In this document: positions 26,150 to 36,436 of the stretch, one piece after another
Layout: each line of letters opens with the position of its first letter
Position numbering within the stretch: the first letter of the stretch is position 1
Source: Silurus meridionalis
Lineage: Eukaryota > Chordata > Actinopteri > Siluriformes > Siluridae
Reading direction: 5' to 3'
DNA length: 64,000 bases
NCBI RefSeq assembly: GCF_014805685.1
Contig: NC_060885.1
Span: forward strand, 5,298,632 to 5,362,631
Position numbers and translations under genes: made by a program
The notes under the pieces: generated by a model
What the model saw: only the letters and a program-made list of their open reading frames with translations
The model's database searches: none
What the model was told of the DNA's origin: nothing

Positions 26150-26312
26150 TAACTTCTTAACAGAAGGTCTTGAGTTGAAATCCCAGCACCACCAAGTTGC
26201 CGCTGCTGGGCCCTTCAGCAGGGCCCTCGAGCAAGACCCTTAACCCTCAACTGCTCAGGTGTAGAAATTGAAAAAGGTGGGGAAAAATGTCCGCTAAGCA
26301 CCATAAATGGTA
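26150..26312 (+). mobile_element. tRNA-derived SINE (subfamily 2), inverted-pair member
   Basis: Contains TTGAGTTGAAATCCCAGC (B-box-like), CGCTGCTGGGCCCTTCAGC and a tail GTCCGCTAAGCACCATAAAT. It faces the reverse copy at 25962-26148 with almost no spacer, so a transcript could fold into a long hairpin ending about 340 bases before exon 3. Confidence 0.7.
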
Positions 26313-26390
26313 ACAGTTTGGGGAAGAACCACATGTGGATGGAAAAGGCAGTAGTCTCAATACGTTTTCTCTGAAAAGTGTACATATATA
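26311..26390 (+). mobile_element. Right-end fragment of the Tc1-derived repeat
   Basis: Reads AACAGTTTGGGGAAGAACCA and CAATACGTTTTCTCTGAAAA, matching the last 80 or so bases of the family. Confidence 0.6.
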
Positions 26391-26597
26391 TAAAGTTTAT
26401 TTGGAGCGAATGATCTGTTACCAGATACGCGATAATGTATCAAAAAACGAGCGAACGGACCCAACTCAGTGACGTAAAAGTCAGCACTTTATTTTTATAA
26501 GAATGATTTGACACCTTCTAGCCTGATTATTACCGATTTGCCAACTCAGCACCGTGGTCATTAGTGACGCTGTTATTGGTTTTATTACGACTAAATA

Positions 26598-26600
<3 letters not shown>

Positions 26601-26644
<44 letters not shown>

Positions 26645-26654
26645 CTTATCACAG
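26601..26654 (+). promoter_or_regulatory. (TG)21 tract abutting the exon 3 splice acceptor
   Basis: An uninterrupted (TG)21 run occupies 26601-26642 and is followed by only ttcttatcacag before the exon. The usual polypyrimidine tract is therefore largely replaced by UG repeats in the transcript. By analogy with the UG tract before CFTR exon 9 (bound by TDP-43, with length affecting exon inclusion), this arrangement could tune exon 3 inclusion. Function is inferred. Confidence 0.55.
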
Positions 26655-26782
26655 CGCTCCACTCAGACACTCATCCTCGACTGCTAAAGTGTGTTTGGTG
26701 TGCGGGGACGAGGCGTCCGGGTGCCACTACGGTGTCGTCACGTGCGGGAGCTGCAAAGTCTTCTTCAAGAGAGCGGTGGAAG
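26655..26782 (+). CDS. nr3c2: Mineralocorticoid receptor exon 3: first zinc finger of the DNA-binding domain
   Basis: This exon encodes the first C4 zinc finger of a steroid nuclear receptor, a ligand-activated transcription factor that moves from cytoplasm to nucleus. Visible: 42 full codons with the spacing C-x2-C-x13-C-x2-C, a P-box CGSCKV (the class that reads AGAACA-type response elements), then FFKRAVE. Glycine after CLVC and the VV before TCGSC fit the mineralocorticoid receptor better than the glucocorticoid receptor, which usually has CSDEAS and GVLTC; exon 6 settles this. The acceptor is ttcttatcacag, directly preceded by a (TG)21 tract; the donor is gaag|gtacga. The exon starts with the last base of a codon and ends with the first base of a Gly codon, so it joins exon 4 in phase. 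Its 128 bp compares with 140 bp recalled for human exon 3; the first few residues are therefore the least certain part. Confidence 0.95.
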
Positions 26783-26994
26783 GTACGACACTCGTCTCAA
26801 CACTCGTCTCTCTCATACCAACTTCACATCCTGTTTTTCTATCTTTCGCTGCTGCTTTTATTCAGTCGTTGTTTTCCGTGAGCCGATGATTGGGGATATT
26901 TTCACACGTTTCACCGATTTGTAGTAAAGTGGTCAAAGCATCGTATAAACTGATATTGTCTGGTTTCGATGCAAAGGGACGAATCGGTCAAGTC

Positions 26995-27115
26995 GAATCA
27001 AGTCGAGTGGCTTTGATTGTCATTTTAAAAATCTACAGCTGATCTACAGCACACAGTGAAACCAAATAATGTTCCTCTGAGATTCTCTTCATGAAACAAC
27101 AAGACAAAAGGACTA
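26995..27115. mobile_element. Possible interspersed-repeat fragment
   Basis: Contains GATTGTCATTTTAAAAATC and CAGCACACAGTGAAACC, recalling a teleost repeat seen with 'cagcacagtgaaat' tails. Weak. Confidence 0.3.
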
Positions 27116-27299
27116 ACTAGGACAATGATACGGTAAAGCAACAAGTACCTTTGACCTTTGACCTTCAGTCCAGTCAAACTGCATTTTTATATTTTTAATT
27201 TAGAATTAAACTCGTTTTTATTTGTAGAGTGGACATTGACTCGAAGAAGATTTACAGAGATAAAGCAGTAATAAAGAATGTATACGTTTTTTTTTCTTT

Positions 27300-27610
27300 A
27301 TAATTGCAAGTTTGAAAAAACCCTAAGATGGCATGAGGCAGAAACCTTGAGAAGAACCAGCCTTAAAAGGGAACTCCTCCTTATCTTGGTGGCATCGAAT
27401 GTCCATTTATTACAGTTTATCATTGTTCAGGTGCGCAGTGATGGTGATTAAATTCAACTGGTGGTCCTGAGCCATTGTAGCAGACTGTTGATATTAAGAA
27501 CCAGTCCAGATCCACACTCAAATCTCCTGTGTTGCTTTTTTAATTTCATGGATCCCCAGGACGTTGATACGAAACCATCTTTATCTGCACACAGTGGTCC
27601 CTAAAGAGGC
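27300..27610 (+). mobile_element. Common teleost repeat (GAAACCTTGAGA family)
   Basis: Contains GCAGAAACCTTGAGAAGAAC, AAAGGGAACTCCTCC, ATTTATTACAGTTTATCATT and GGTCCTGAGCC, in the same order as the fuller copy at 61080-61600. Confidence 0.65.
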
Positions 27611-27629
27611 CTCCTTTTTTTTATTTAGA

Positions 27630-27815
27630 ACAGAATTATTGATCCCACAGCGAAATTTTTGTTTCTTTTGGATATCCCAAAGAAAGAGTGCAGTGTCAGC
27701 CATGATACAGCACCCCTCCAACACAGAGGGTTAGGGGCCTTGATTAAGGGCCCCAAGAGTGACTTTCTGATCAGTCACCCAGAGCCTTAACCACTGAGCT
27801 ACGACTAATATGTTC
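27630..27815 (-). mobile_element. tRNA-derived SINE (subfamily 1)
   Basis: Reverse copy: CAGCCATGATACAGCACCCC, GATTAAGGGCCCCAAGAGTG, ending CCTTAACCACTGAGCTACGA, the complement of the A-box. Confidence 0.75.
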
Positions 27816-28045
27816 AATTTAGTACCTACTTTTAGTACGAACTGAAATTATTATTTAATTATAAATGTATTTATTTTGTTCTTACATTTTTAGTACTGCT
27901 TTAGTACTTTTTTACTGTCCGACACGCAAATAATTCTCTCTTCTCTACAACCTGCTCGCTCATACCGACTTCACACTTTCTCTTTTTTCTTCTGCTGTCA
28001 TTTAGTCTCTGATTATATATGATTTGAATCAGGTTTTGGTGGAAA

Positions 28046-28255
28046 GTGGTAGCTCAGTGGCCAAGGTTCTGGGCTACTGATCAGAAAATCAGGAAGTTCA
28101 ACCCCCCAGTATTGGCAATCTGTCACTTTCGGGCCCTTGAGTAAGGCCCCGACCCCCTCCGTGCTCCAGAAGTGCTGTATCAAGGTTGACCATTGCTTAG
28201 ATATGCGCAGAAAGAATGACATTGTGCTGTACACGTGAGAAATATAGTAGGTTTT
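28046..28255 (+). mobile_element. tRNA-derived SINE (subfamily 1)
   Basis: Starts GTGGTAGCTCAGTGGCCAAG (A-box), has the core CGGGCCCTTGAGTAAGGCCC and the tail GAATGACATTGTGCTGTACA. Confidence 0.78.
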
Positions 28256-29418
28256 AAAATGAGCCAATAACTGTAGTTACTGTATTTCAGCACACTTAAG
28301 GAGTTTGCAGTGGAGCTGTCAGGTAGTGTCAGGTAGTGTGTTTACATATAAAACCCGGGTGGCCATGAAGAAGCAGCATTGATTCTCTAAACAGCTCTGT
28401 GTCCGATAGCAGCATCTAATTATCGAGTCTCGGCAGTCAGGCGTAGTATTTTCCCCTTTTTTTTTTTTATTTTTTTACATCCAATTACCTGCGTAGACTT
28501 CGAAATTCGTCTGAGTAGGTTGAACAACTCGAATCGAATAGCCCGATTTTACACTTAAATAATACCAGGTCTAGAAACGTGTTTCATTTTCTTTTAGTAC
28601 ATAAGGTTTTTTTAGTTTCTTTAGTTTTATTGTAGTCTTTATTTTTGGGTGCTAAAGTCTTCCCACATGAACAACATCCTATTTAGGATTTCAAATTTTT
28701 TGTTTTGAAACCACTGATTGGACAAAGAAACTACCATGAGCTTGTTTCTTTAATCCGCCAATATAATGTAGTATAAATGTAGTATAAAGCCAAGCACATT
28801 ACGTGTAACCAAAATGATTAGACTTAGGAGCATTTTCTTCTCGGCTACTAGTATTGAAAAAAAAATGTGAACAACATGCCTTTTTTTGTTTATCGAGCTT
28901 TAAAAAAAAACTCAACTAAATAGCAGTGCAAAAGTTTCCATTGCCTAAGAAGTTTATAATGAATTCCAAGACTGCCTTTTTTAAATCAGGTCTGGAAAAC
29001 AAATTAGAGAAAAAGGAAAACATCTTCTTCCTCTTCTTCTTCTACAATTCATTTAGTTTAAATGATTGTATTTTATTTGTAAAATTATCATTTGTTTGTT
29101 TGTTTGTTTCATTTTTTACAATTATTCTTATCATTTGTTTTGCAATATGTACCACATATTTTTATTTCTTGGATTTGAATTTACTAATTTAAATAAAAGA
29201 AAGATCTCAAATCTCAAAACTACACCAGATAAAAACCTCTGGATTGTTTCCGTCTTAGAAGGGGAAAAAAAAAAGAAAGAAAGAAAGTCCAGACAAAAAA
29301 TAGCTGACTCAGCATTTAGAGCAGACGCAAGCTGCACAGAGCAGAAACTCCCAACAAAAGAGTTTCAAAATTAATAGCCAAAAAACAGCCGAAAGCATTT
29401 CAAACAAGAAATATACTG

Positions 29419-29725
29419 TATATACATTATTTGGACAAATGTTCGTGGAGACTTGACCATAAAATTTGTATGCGCGTGTTGAATATCACATTTAGTCATT
29501 AGCCGTCATAATAATCTCCACTCTTGTGAGAAGATGTTCTAGATTTTGGAGTGTGCTTGCAGAGATGCTCATTCAGCCACCAGGGTGTTAGTAAAGTCAG
29601 GTAATGATGTGGGTGAGGAGACCTGGGATGCAGTCACATTCATCCCAACAGAGTTCACATTCATCCCAAAGCTTTTCAGTAGGGTTGAAGCTTTATAGTG
29701 GTCCACTCAAGATCTTCCACTCCAT
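29419..29725 (+). mobile_element. Decayed Tc1-derived repeat fragment
   Basis: Begins TTTGGACAAATGTTCGTGGA, then TAGATTTTGGAGTGTGCTTG and CAGTAGGGTTGAAGC. The right half is missing. Confidence 0.65.
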
Positions 29726-30573
29726 CTTATGGACAGCATACTTTCAGGTTTTTGGTCGGTTCACGCGAGCTCGTCGAAAATTGAAATTCGGTCGCGATTC
29801 TCACAGCTTTACTTTTTCACTCGTTGTTCCTAACAAACACGTCCCACAGCTTAACACATTTGTTTATTCTGTTACATTTTCGTCTTCTTTTTTTTTTTTT
29901 TTTTTAAAGTGTAGCAAATTTACAGTAACTACATTAGCTCTTAAACCCGCCAGAGATGTGTCACAGCAGCCTGCTGTCGCGGCTCCTGGTTTCGCCCGCA
30001 AATTTTTTCACTTTGCTCTTTTCAGTTTTCCTGGTGTTGCCTCGGGTACCGGATCGCGACCGCGCATGTGGTGCGCCTTTCAGTGTTTTCTTCGCTCTAA
30101 CACACCCACGTCGACGCAGTACGATCCTGCTAATGAGCTGCTCGGCTGGATTGTTGATGTTAGTTTACTTTTGTTTGCTGCAAAGAATTAATACGCGTTG
30201 TTCCCAAATTAGGCTCATTTAATAGCGGAAGTCGCGAGATACACCGGAGCTCAGACATATTCCGAAACATGAATGTGTGGAATTAGTTTTTAGCTCTTAT
30301 TTGTTTTGTTTTTCCCTTTAAGACCTAATTCGATCACAGATGCGTGCGGTGTTAATGTAGAGCCTGTAGCTTTCTCCATGCTAAGGCCATTTCTCTTCTG
30401 TTTCTATTTTAAACATTGAGGTGAGTGCTGCTTTAGGCTCTGTATCATGACTCTACATAATCATGTAGGGCACATTACATAACAGCACAGTTAATCACTA
30501 TAGATGTACAGCTAAAAATAAGCTAAATAGACGTCTAAATCCGTCTCAAAACAAAGGCTAAGTCCAATCCAAT

Positions 30574-30810
30574 AGTAGTAGCTCAGTGGTTAAAGTGCTG
30601 AACGGGAGGTCGGGGTTTCAAGCCCTGATATCGCCAAGCTGACACTCTTGGGCCCTTGAGTAAGGCCCTTAACCCTCTGTGCTCCAGGGGCGCCGTATCA
30701 TGGCCGACCCTGCACTCTGACCTCAGCTTCTAAGCAAGTTGGTATATGTGAAGAACGAATTTCATTGTGCTGTAACGTATATTTGACAAATAAAGACTAT
30801 TCTATTCTAA
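30574..30810 (+). mobile_element. tRNA-derived SINE (subfamily 1), best copy
   Basis: Most complete copy: A-box GTAGCTCAGTGGTTAAAGTG, B-box-like GGGGTTTCAAGCCC, core TTGGGCCCTTGAGTAAGGCC, CAGGGGCGCCGTATCATGGC and tail ATTTCATTGTGCTGTAACG with a simple-repeat end (CTATTCTATTCTA). Pol III boxes are near-canonical, but it is a SINE and not a tRNA gene: no cloverleaf continues past the B-box. Confidence 0.85.
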
Positions 30811-30811
30811 T

Positions 30812-31082
30812 GATATTTGGTCAAAAGTATTTGGATGCCTGACATTTCCAGCCAAATGTGGCTCTTCCTCAAAAAAACCCCCACATAGTTTGACCTACAC
30901 AGTTTTATACGATGTCTTTGGATGCAGCATTACATTTTTTCTTCATTTGGAGACCCAAAACCTGTTCCAGCAGGACATTGCACCAGTGCACACAACCAGC
31001 TCCATGAAAACAGTAAATCGGGACTAAAAGGGGAATAGGATGTTCATATTTATGAGTATACCAATATATTTTGATCATACAC
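30812..31082 (-). mobile_element. Decayed Tc1-derived repeat
   Basis: Begins TTTGGTCAAAAGTATTTGGA; interior CCTGTTCCAGCAGGACATTG and ACAACCAGCTCCATGAAAAC; ends near ATGAGTATACCAATATATT. Confidence 0.65.
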
Positions 31083-31235
31083 TGTGCAGCCAAAAGTATG
31101 TGGACGCCAAACGTCACTCTTGTGCACGGTTCTTCTCCAAGCTCTAACCACAAAGTGTGCATAATGTCTTTGGCTGTGCATAAAGGAACCTCCATGAGTG
31201 CATGAAGACAAGGTTTGGACCTTCGTACGGACATT
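31083..31235 (-). mobile_element. Decayed Tc1-derived repeat fragment, tandem with the previous one
   Basis: A second start, GCAGCCAAAAGTATGTGGAC, directly abuts the previous copy, with GGTTCTTCTCCAAGCTC and CCTCCATGAGTGCATGAAG. Confidence 0.6.
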
Positions 31236-31830
31236 CGCATGATTCCTTTAAAGGAAAAAGGCAACAAATATAAAATAAAGCATGCAAACAGACACACTAT
31301 AATGCATCTGTGGCAAAACAAAAAAGTGCATAAGACAGAAGGTGTTAAACGGATGTTCCTTATCGTTAAATGTGACTAAGAACGAATAAAATGGCATTCT
31401 TTTTTGATAAATAAAATAAATAAATAAATAACAACATTGCTGTGGAATAAAAAATAAATAAATCAATACAAGACTGCCAGACTCGCTGTTTTTCCAACAG
31501 CTATGTCTAAAAGCACATATCCTGCTTTTCACTGAGGCGTAGCTCTGACCTACAACACTGCATGCACTTTACTCCTCAGAGATAAGCCTGCGCAACCTGA
31601 ATTTTTGAACACGCCCCCAAAGCCGTCGGCGGATCGTCGACTCGTTCCATTATTCCCCAAAGCGATGCACCGTAACATAGCTAATACTGCCAATGCAAAC
31701 TGTAGCTAACATAGCTATAGCATAGTGTTAGCAGGGTGCACTAATTTATGATCGTTTTAGTTGAAGTATGTCTTTAAGAGGAAGCGCAGAGGCTTTCGCA
31801 TGCTGTAGTGTAGGCGGAGGAGACATAGTT

Positions 31831-31835
<5 letters not shown>

Positions 31836-31921
<86 letters not shown>

Positions 31922-31922
31922 T
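31836..31922. repeat. (GT)n followed by (GA)n microsatellite
   Basis: About 27 GT units (31836-31890) followed by GA-rich sequence. Confidence 0.97.
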
Positions 31923-32757
31923 GTGAGTGAGTGTACGTGTATGTTTCCCTACCTTACCTGACCCCAGCCTAGTTACAGAAAGATAGAGCAGAAGAGAGAT
32001 GGAGAGAAAGGAGGAGAGACAGAACTAAAAGCAGAGGGAGGCGACGGTGAGGGGAAAATGGAAGTAAAAGAGATGTGTGGTGGTGGTGGTGGTCATGGTG
32101 GTGGTGGTGCTGGGGGGGTCGTGTGGAGGACGAAGCAGATGATAGACAGATCGTACGAAATAGAGAGAGAAAGAGAAGAGAACAGAGCAGTAGGAGAAGA
32201 AAGGGACACGGGGAGAGCGTTAATACAGCAGGGAAATAACACAGCACGGCACTTCGTTTGTGTCTGACGTGGCCTCGTTCCATAGCGGAAAGAAAGAGCG
32301 GGAGAGAGAGAGAGAAATAAAGAAGGAATGAAAAAAAGAAAGAAAGTGCAAGAGAGAGAGAGTTTTCGCTGCCCCAGAGGCAAACGCGCCTCTCCTCATT
32401 AAGCACTCCTGGCCTAGACACAGTGGAAAAGCAGACATTGAAAAAGATCTGTTCCTTTTTGTTTATGTACGTTTAACGCAATTACACCCAGGGGAGGAAA
32501 TAGCAGCTCGCCCTGAATTTCTGAATCTCTAGAATAAGACGCAGTTTGTTCAACTGCTGAGTAAGATGATTCAAAAACGACGCACGACTCTGACAAAGTT
32601 CGCAATTTGCTTTCGAGTCACAAAATTATGGAAAACGGGGTAGCTACTCATGTTATGCTAGCTGCACACTATTCAGAGACTTGTGTTGCCATATTGTGAA
32701 TAAATACCCCTTTTTCTAATTATTATATAATAATGGTTGTATGGACAGTTATGCATT

Positions 32758-32798
32758 AGATAGATGGATGGATGGATGGATGGATGGATGGATGGATG

Positions 32799-32851
<53 letters not shown>
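32758..32851. repeat. (GGAT)n / (CAGA)n compound microsatellite
   Basis: GATG-type units (32763-32800) followed by ACAG units (32804-32851). It abuts a Tc1-type transposase start. Confidence 0.95.
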
Positions 32852-32853
<2 letters not shown>

Positions 32854-33115
32854 TCCCACAGCCTTGTGCAGGTCTACAATCTTGTCCCTAACATCCTTTG
32901 ACAGCTCTTTGGTCTTGCCCATGATGGTGGAAAGGTTTAAATGAAAATTGCTTGGTTGTTTCTGTGACTGGTGTCTTTTATACACATAATAAGCTGATAT
33001 TAGGAGTTCTTTCCTAAAAGGACAGGACTAATTTGGAGTCAGAATTCTTGATACGGAATTTGGTACTGGATCAAATACTTATTTTAGTCGATCAAATTAA
33101 TTTATAACCTTTCTG
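32852..33115 (-). pseudogene. Tc1-type transposase N-terminus fragment
   Basis: The minus strand reads MGKTKELSKDVRDKIVDLHK starting at 32922, the paired-like DNA-binding start of a Tc1-type transposase. It continues on the right into element-end-like sequence (GATCAAATACTTATTTTAG). The reading frame is cut by the microsatellite on the left. Confidence 0.75.
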
Positions 33116-33173
33116 TAATGTTTTTTTAAATTATTATTTATTTATTAGAGGTGTAACGGTACACAAAATTCAC

Positions 33174-33342
<169 letters not shown>

Positions 33343-33563
33343 AATTTTTTTTCATTTTAGCATAGTTTATTATTATTTATTTATATAAATAGGTAAACAG
33401 TTTTTATCACATTTGAACAGTTTACATTTTGAAAACAATTTTAATGCTTAATATTGCAAATATTTTTTATTATATTGATTAAATTGAGTAATCAATTAAA
33501 TTGGCACAAAGTTAATTCATTAAATATAAAAACATTTGTTAGTCCCTATTTCGGTAATACAGA

Positions 33564-33567
<4 letters not shown>

Positions 33568-33601
<34 letters not shown>
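33568..33601. repeat. (GT)n microsatellite
   Basis: About 16 GT units. Confidence 0.95.
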
Positions 33602-33603
<2 letters not shown>

Positions 33604-34242
33604 ACATTTAATATAACAAAGATTTGATCTACTTGACTGTTCTACTTATTACAGCATACTTTAACAAATGTCTCCATTTCCTCCATACTGCATTCATTCA
33701 ATTCCTCGATATGCAGAATTGTCAGGATTTTCTCCTTTCAAGAGAAATTTTTAAAGCTTGACATTAAAAAAGCCATAGCCGCTAACCAGGAAGATTTTAA
33801 CAGCTAACGCTAGCGCTATAGATTCTTAAGCGTTTTCATGCATGCGCAAAACAAATCGTATTTCCGGTAAGGAGTGAGTAGCCACAATGACACACTTTCT
33901 TTTTCATACCCTTTGGCATTGTCGTGTATGTTTTCACATTTAATAACACTGAAAAAATGCTTTCAACGTGTGAACCTGAGACTAAACGAACTCAGATTTT
34001 ATTGCATTATGACATTAGGTCTATAGTGTGTATGTTACAGTATTATGGATTATTGCATTATTAGTATGCATTTTCACATTGTGTCATTGTGGAGAGCTCA
34101 GTGCTGTCAATGCCATATCATTATGGGGACATTCAAGACATTGGTATTATGGGATGAGCTACATTTAGTGATCTACATTATATCAAAATGTATGGCTCCA
34201 AATTTAAATGCTGACATTCTGGACATTTATATTACAGTAATC

Positions 34243-34640
34243 CCCCGTTTATCGTGGTGGTTACGTTCCAAAACTGCCCGCGATAAACGAAAAACCGCGA
34301 TTATACAGATGCCACCCCAAAAATTCTTTATTTTTTATTGTTTAAGCCAAAAATCATCCTTCCACACACCTTAAACGCACATAAAAAACTTTGGCAAGAA
34401 TATAACGAGATAGATTTTGTGTAAATTGGTAGAAATACAGTACACTGTATCACATTTATGGTGAGCACATGTACTGTACGGTATGCAGTTCTGTAGTAGC
34501 GTAGATTATGCATAAGTACTCTGCTTGTTTATTGGTTAAAGTGTCCTATGAAGCCACAAAAGACAATTAGGTATTAGCTTCCGTGATAAACCGTGAGATT
34601 CGAATGGAGGGTCATGGAGGGTCGCTCCATGTCATTCACA
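34243..34640 (+). mobile_element. MITE-like element with TACAGTAATCCCCCG end
   Basis: Left end TACAGTAATCCCCCGTTTAT, then GGTTACGTTCCAAAACTGCC, CGCGATAAACGAAAAACCGC: a strongly recurrent vertebrate DNA-element end. A right-side remnant, TGATAAACCGTGAGATTCG, lies near 34583. The perfect right end is missing. It interrupts degenerate sequence that resembles the minisatellite on its right. Confidence 0.6.
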
Positions 34641-34989
34641 TTACTGTATTACTCTAAGGTCTTCATCATCCACGGCATGCCTCTCTGTGTTCTCCATGTT
34701 ATGGCTTCATACCACATCATTCATGTGTTTCCATTATGCTGTGCACCATATTTTTGATATTATGATGTTATATTTAGCTCTGAGTCGTCTACATCATTTC
34801 AGCTCTCTGTATTTAGCATTAGGTCATGCATGTTATAGGGCTATGCTTAGCTCTGTGTCACTGTGTCATTCGTGTTGCTGAACTACATTGAGCACTATGT
34901 CATTCATGTAATAGAGCTCTGTGTTATATGCTACATGTTATTAAGCTCTATGTCATCCTTGTCATTGCATCAATCCAAGTAATAAAATT

Positions 34990-35945
34990 TTTTCCATTAT
35001 GCTTACGATTATGTCATCCACGTTACGGGGTTATGCTAAGCTCTGTCTCATCCACGTTACAGGGTTATGCTAAGCTCTGTCTCATCCATGTTACAGGGTT
35101 ATGCTTAGCTCGTTGTCATCCACGTTACGGGGTTATGATTAGCTCTGTCTCATCCACGTTACGGGGTTATGCTTAGATCTTTTTCATCCACGTTACGGGG
35201 TTATGCTAAGCTCTGTCTCATCCATGTTACAGGGTTATGCTTAGCTCGTTGTCATCCACGTTACGGGGTTATGCTTAGCTTTGTCTCATCCACGTTACGG
35301 GGTTATGCTTAGCTTTGTCTCATCCACGTTACGGGGTTATGCTTAGCTCTTTGTCATCCACGTTACGGTGTTATGCTAAGCTCTGTCTCATCCACGTTAC
35401 AGGGTTATGCTAGGCTCTGTCTTATCCATGTTACGGAGTTATGCTTAGATCTTTGTCATCCACGTTACGGGGTTATGCTAAACTCTGTCTCATCCATGTT
35501 ACAGGGTTATGCATAGCTCGTTGTCATTCACGTTACGGTGTTATGCTTAGCTCTTTGTCATCCACGTTACGGGGATATGCTTAGCTCTGTCTCATCCACG
35601 TTACTGGATTATGCTTAGCTCTTTGTCATCCACGTCATGGGGTTATGCTTAGCTCTGTCATTTACGTTACAGGGCTTTACTTAGCTTTGTCTCATCCACA
35701 TTACGGGGTTTGCTTAGCTCCGTCATCCATGTTATAGGGTTATGCTTAGATTTATCTCATCCATATTATGTGGTTATTCTTAGCTCTGTGTCATCTACGT
35801 TATGAGGTTATGCTTAGCGTTGTTTTATCCACTTTATAGGGTTATGCTTAACTTGGTCTCATCCACACTACAGGTTTATGCTTGGGTCTGTCTCATCCAT
35901 GTTACAGGGGTATGTTTAGATCTGTCTCATCCACATTATGGCGTT
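34990..35945 (+). repeat. 34-bp minisatellite
   Basis: About 28 copies of a unit near CATCCACGTTACGGGGTTAT plus GCTTAGCTCTGTCT. Spacing of 34 bp is exact in the centre (CGTTAC at 35021 and 35055). Degenerate units continue outward to about 34650 and 36000. The period is not a multiple of three, so its open frames are fortuitous. Confidence 0.93.
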
Positions 35946-36052
35946 AGGTGCCACAGTAATTACATTATGGGTTTGTGGATAGTTGTTGTTATGTTATATT
36001 GTACTCACCACAGATGAATCCCTAGTGGGGTGGCTGCTAGTACACTCCAGTT

Positions 36053-36055
<3 letters not shown>

Positions 36056-36091
<36 letters not shown>
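36056..36091. repeat. (GT)n microsatellite
   Basis: About 18 GT units, following the minisatellite. Confidence 0.95.
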
Positions 36092-36093
<2 letters not shown>

Positions 36094-36398
36094 AATGGGA
36101 TGTTCGTGAAGTGTATACTGAATGGTCTTTCTGTGCTGCTGTACAGCTGTAGACGAAAATAGCATCCGTTCCTTCATAATGACAAAGCTTTATGGAATTT
36201 GGCTGCCGCTGTAGACAAGGCATTTCAAACCGAGCAAGCTTTCGCTGTACGGCTTTAGCTCTTATTAGGATTTATCGAGCGGACGGAGAAGGAAATGTCC
36301 AAAAACGTTGTACATTTTAGGTTACAAATCATTCTTCAGTCAAACACATGGTCAGCTTTAAGCGCCGGACTTTTTTCCACCGCTGTTTTAAGGCTGCA

Positions 36399-36402
<4 letters not shown>

Positions 36403-36435
<33 letters not shown>
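36403..36435. repeat. (GT)n microsatellite
   Basis: About 16 GT units. Confidence 0.95.

Positions 36436-36436
<1 letters not shown>

Noticed and set aside
26564..26889. Extended frame upstream and downstream of the first zinc finger
   Set aside because: Upstream residues come from the TG repeat and downstream ones from the intron; splice sites limit the coding part to 26655-26782.
29604..30191. 195-codon open frame on the + strand
   Set aside because: It starts inside a Tc1-derived repeat, crosses a poly-T run and shows no recognisable domain; composition is not protein-like throughout. Treated as chance.
30574..30700. tRNA gene
   Set aside because: A- and B-box-like sequences are present, but the same unit with the same non-tRNA core and tail recurs many times; it is a SINE.
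34990..35945. Regular 34-bp repeat as a possible array of coding repeats or CRISPR
   Set aside because: Period is not a multiple of three, frames are broken, and units are contiguous.
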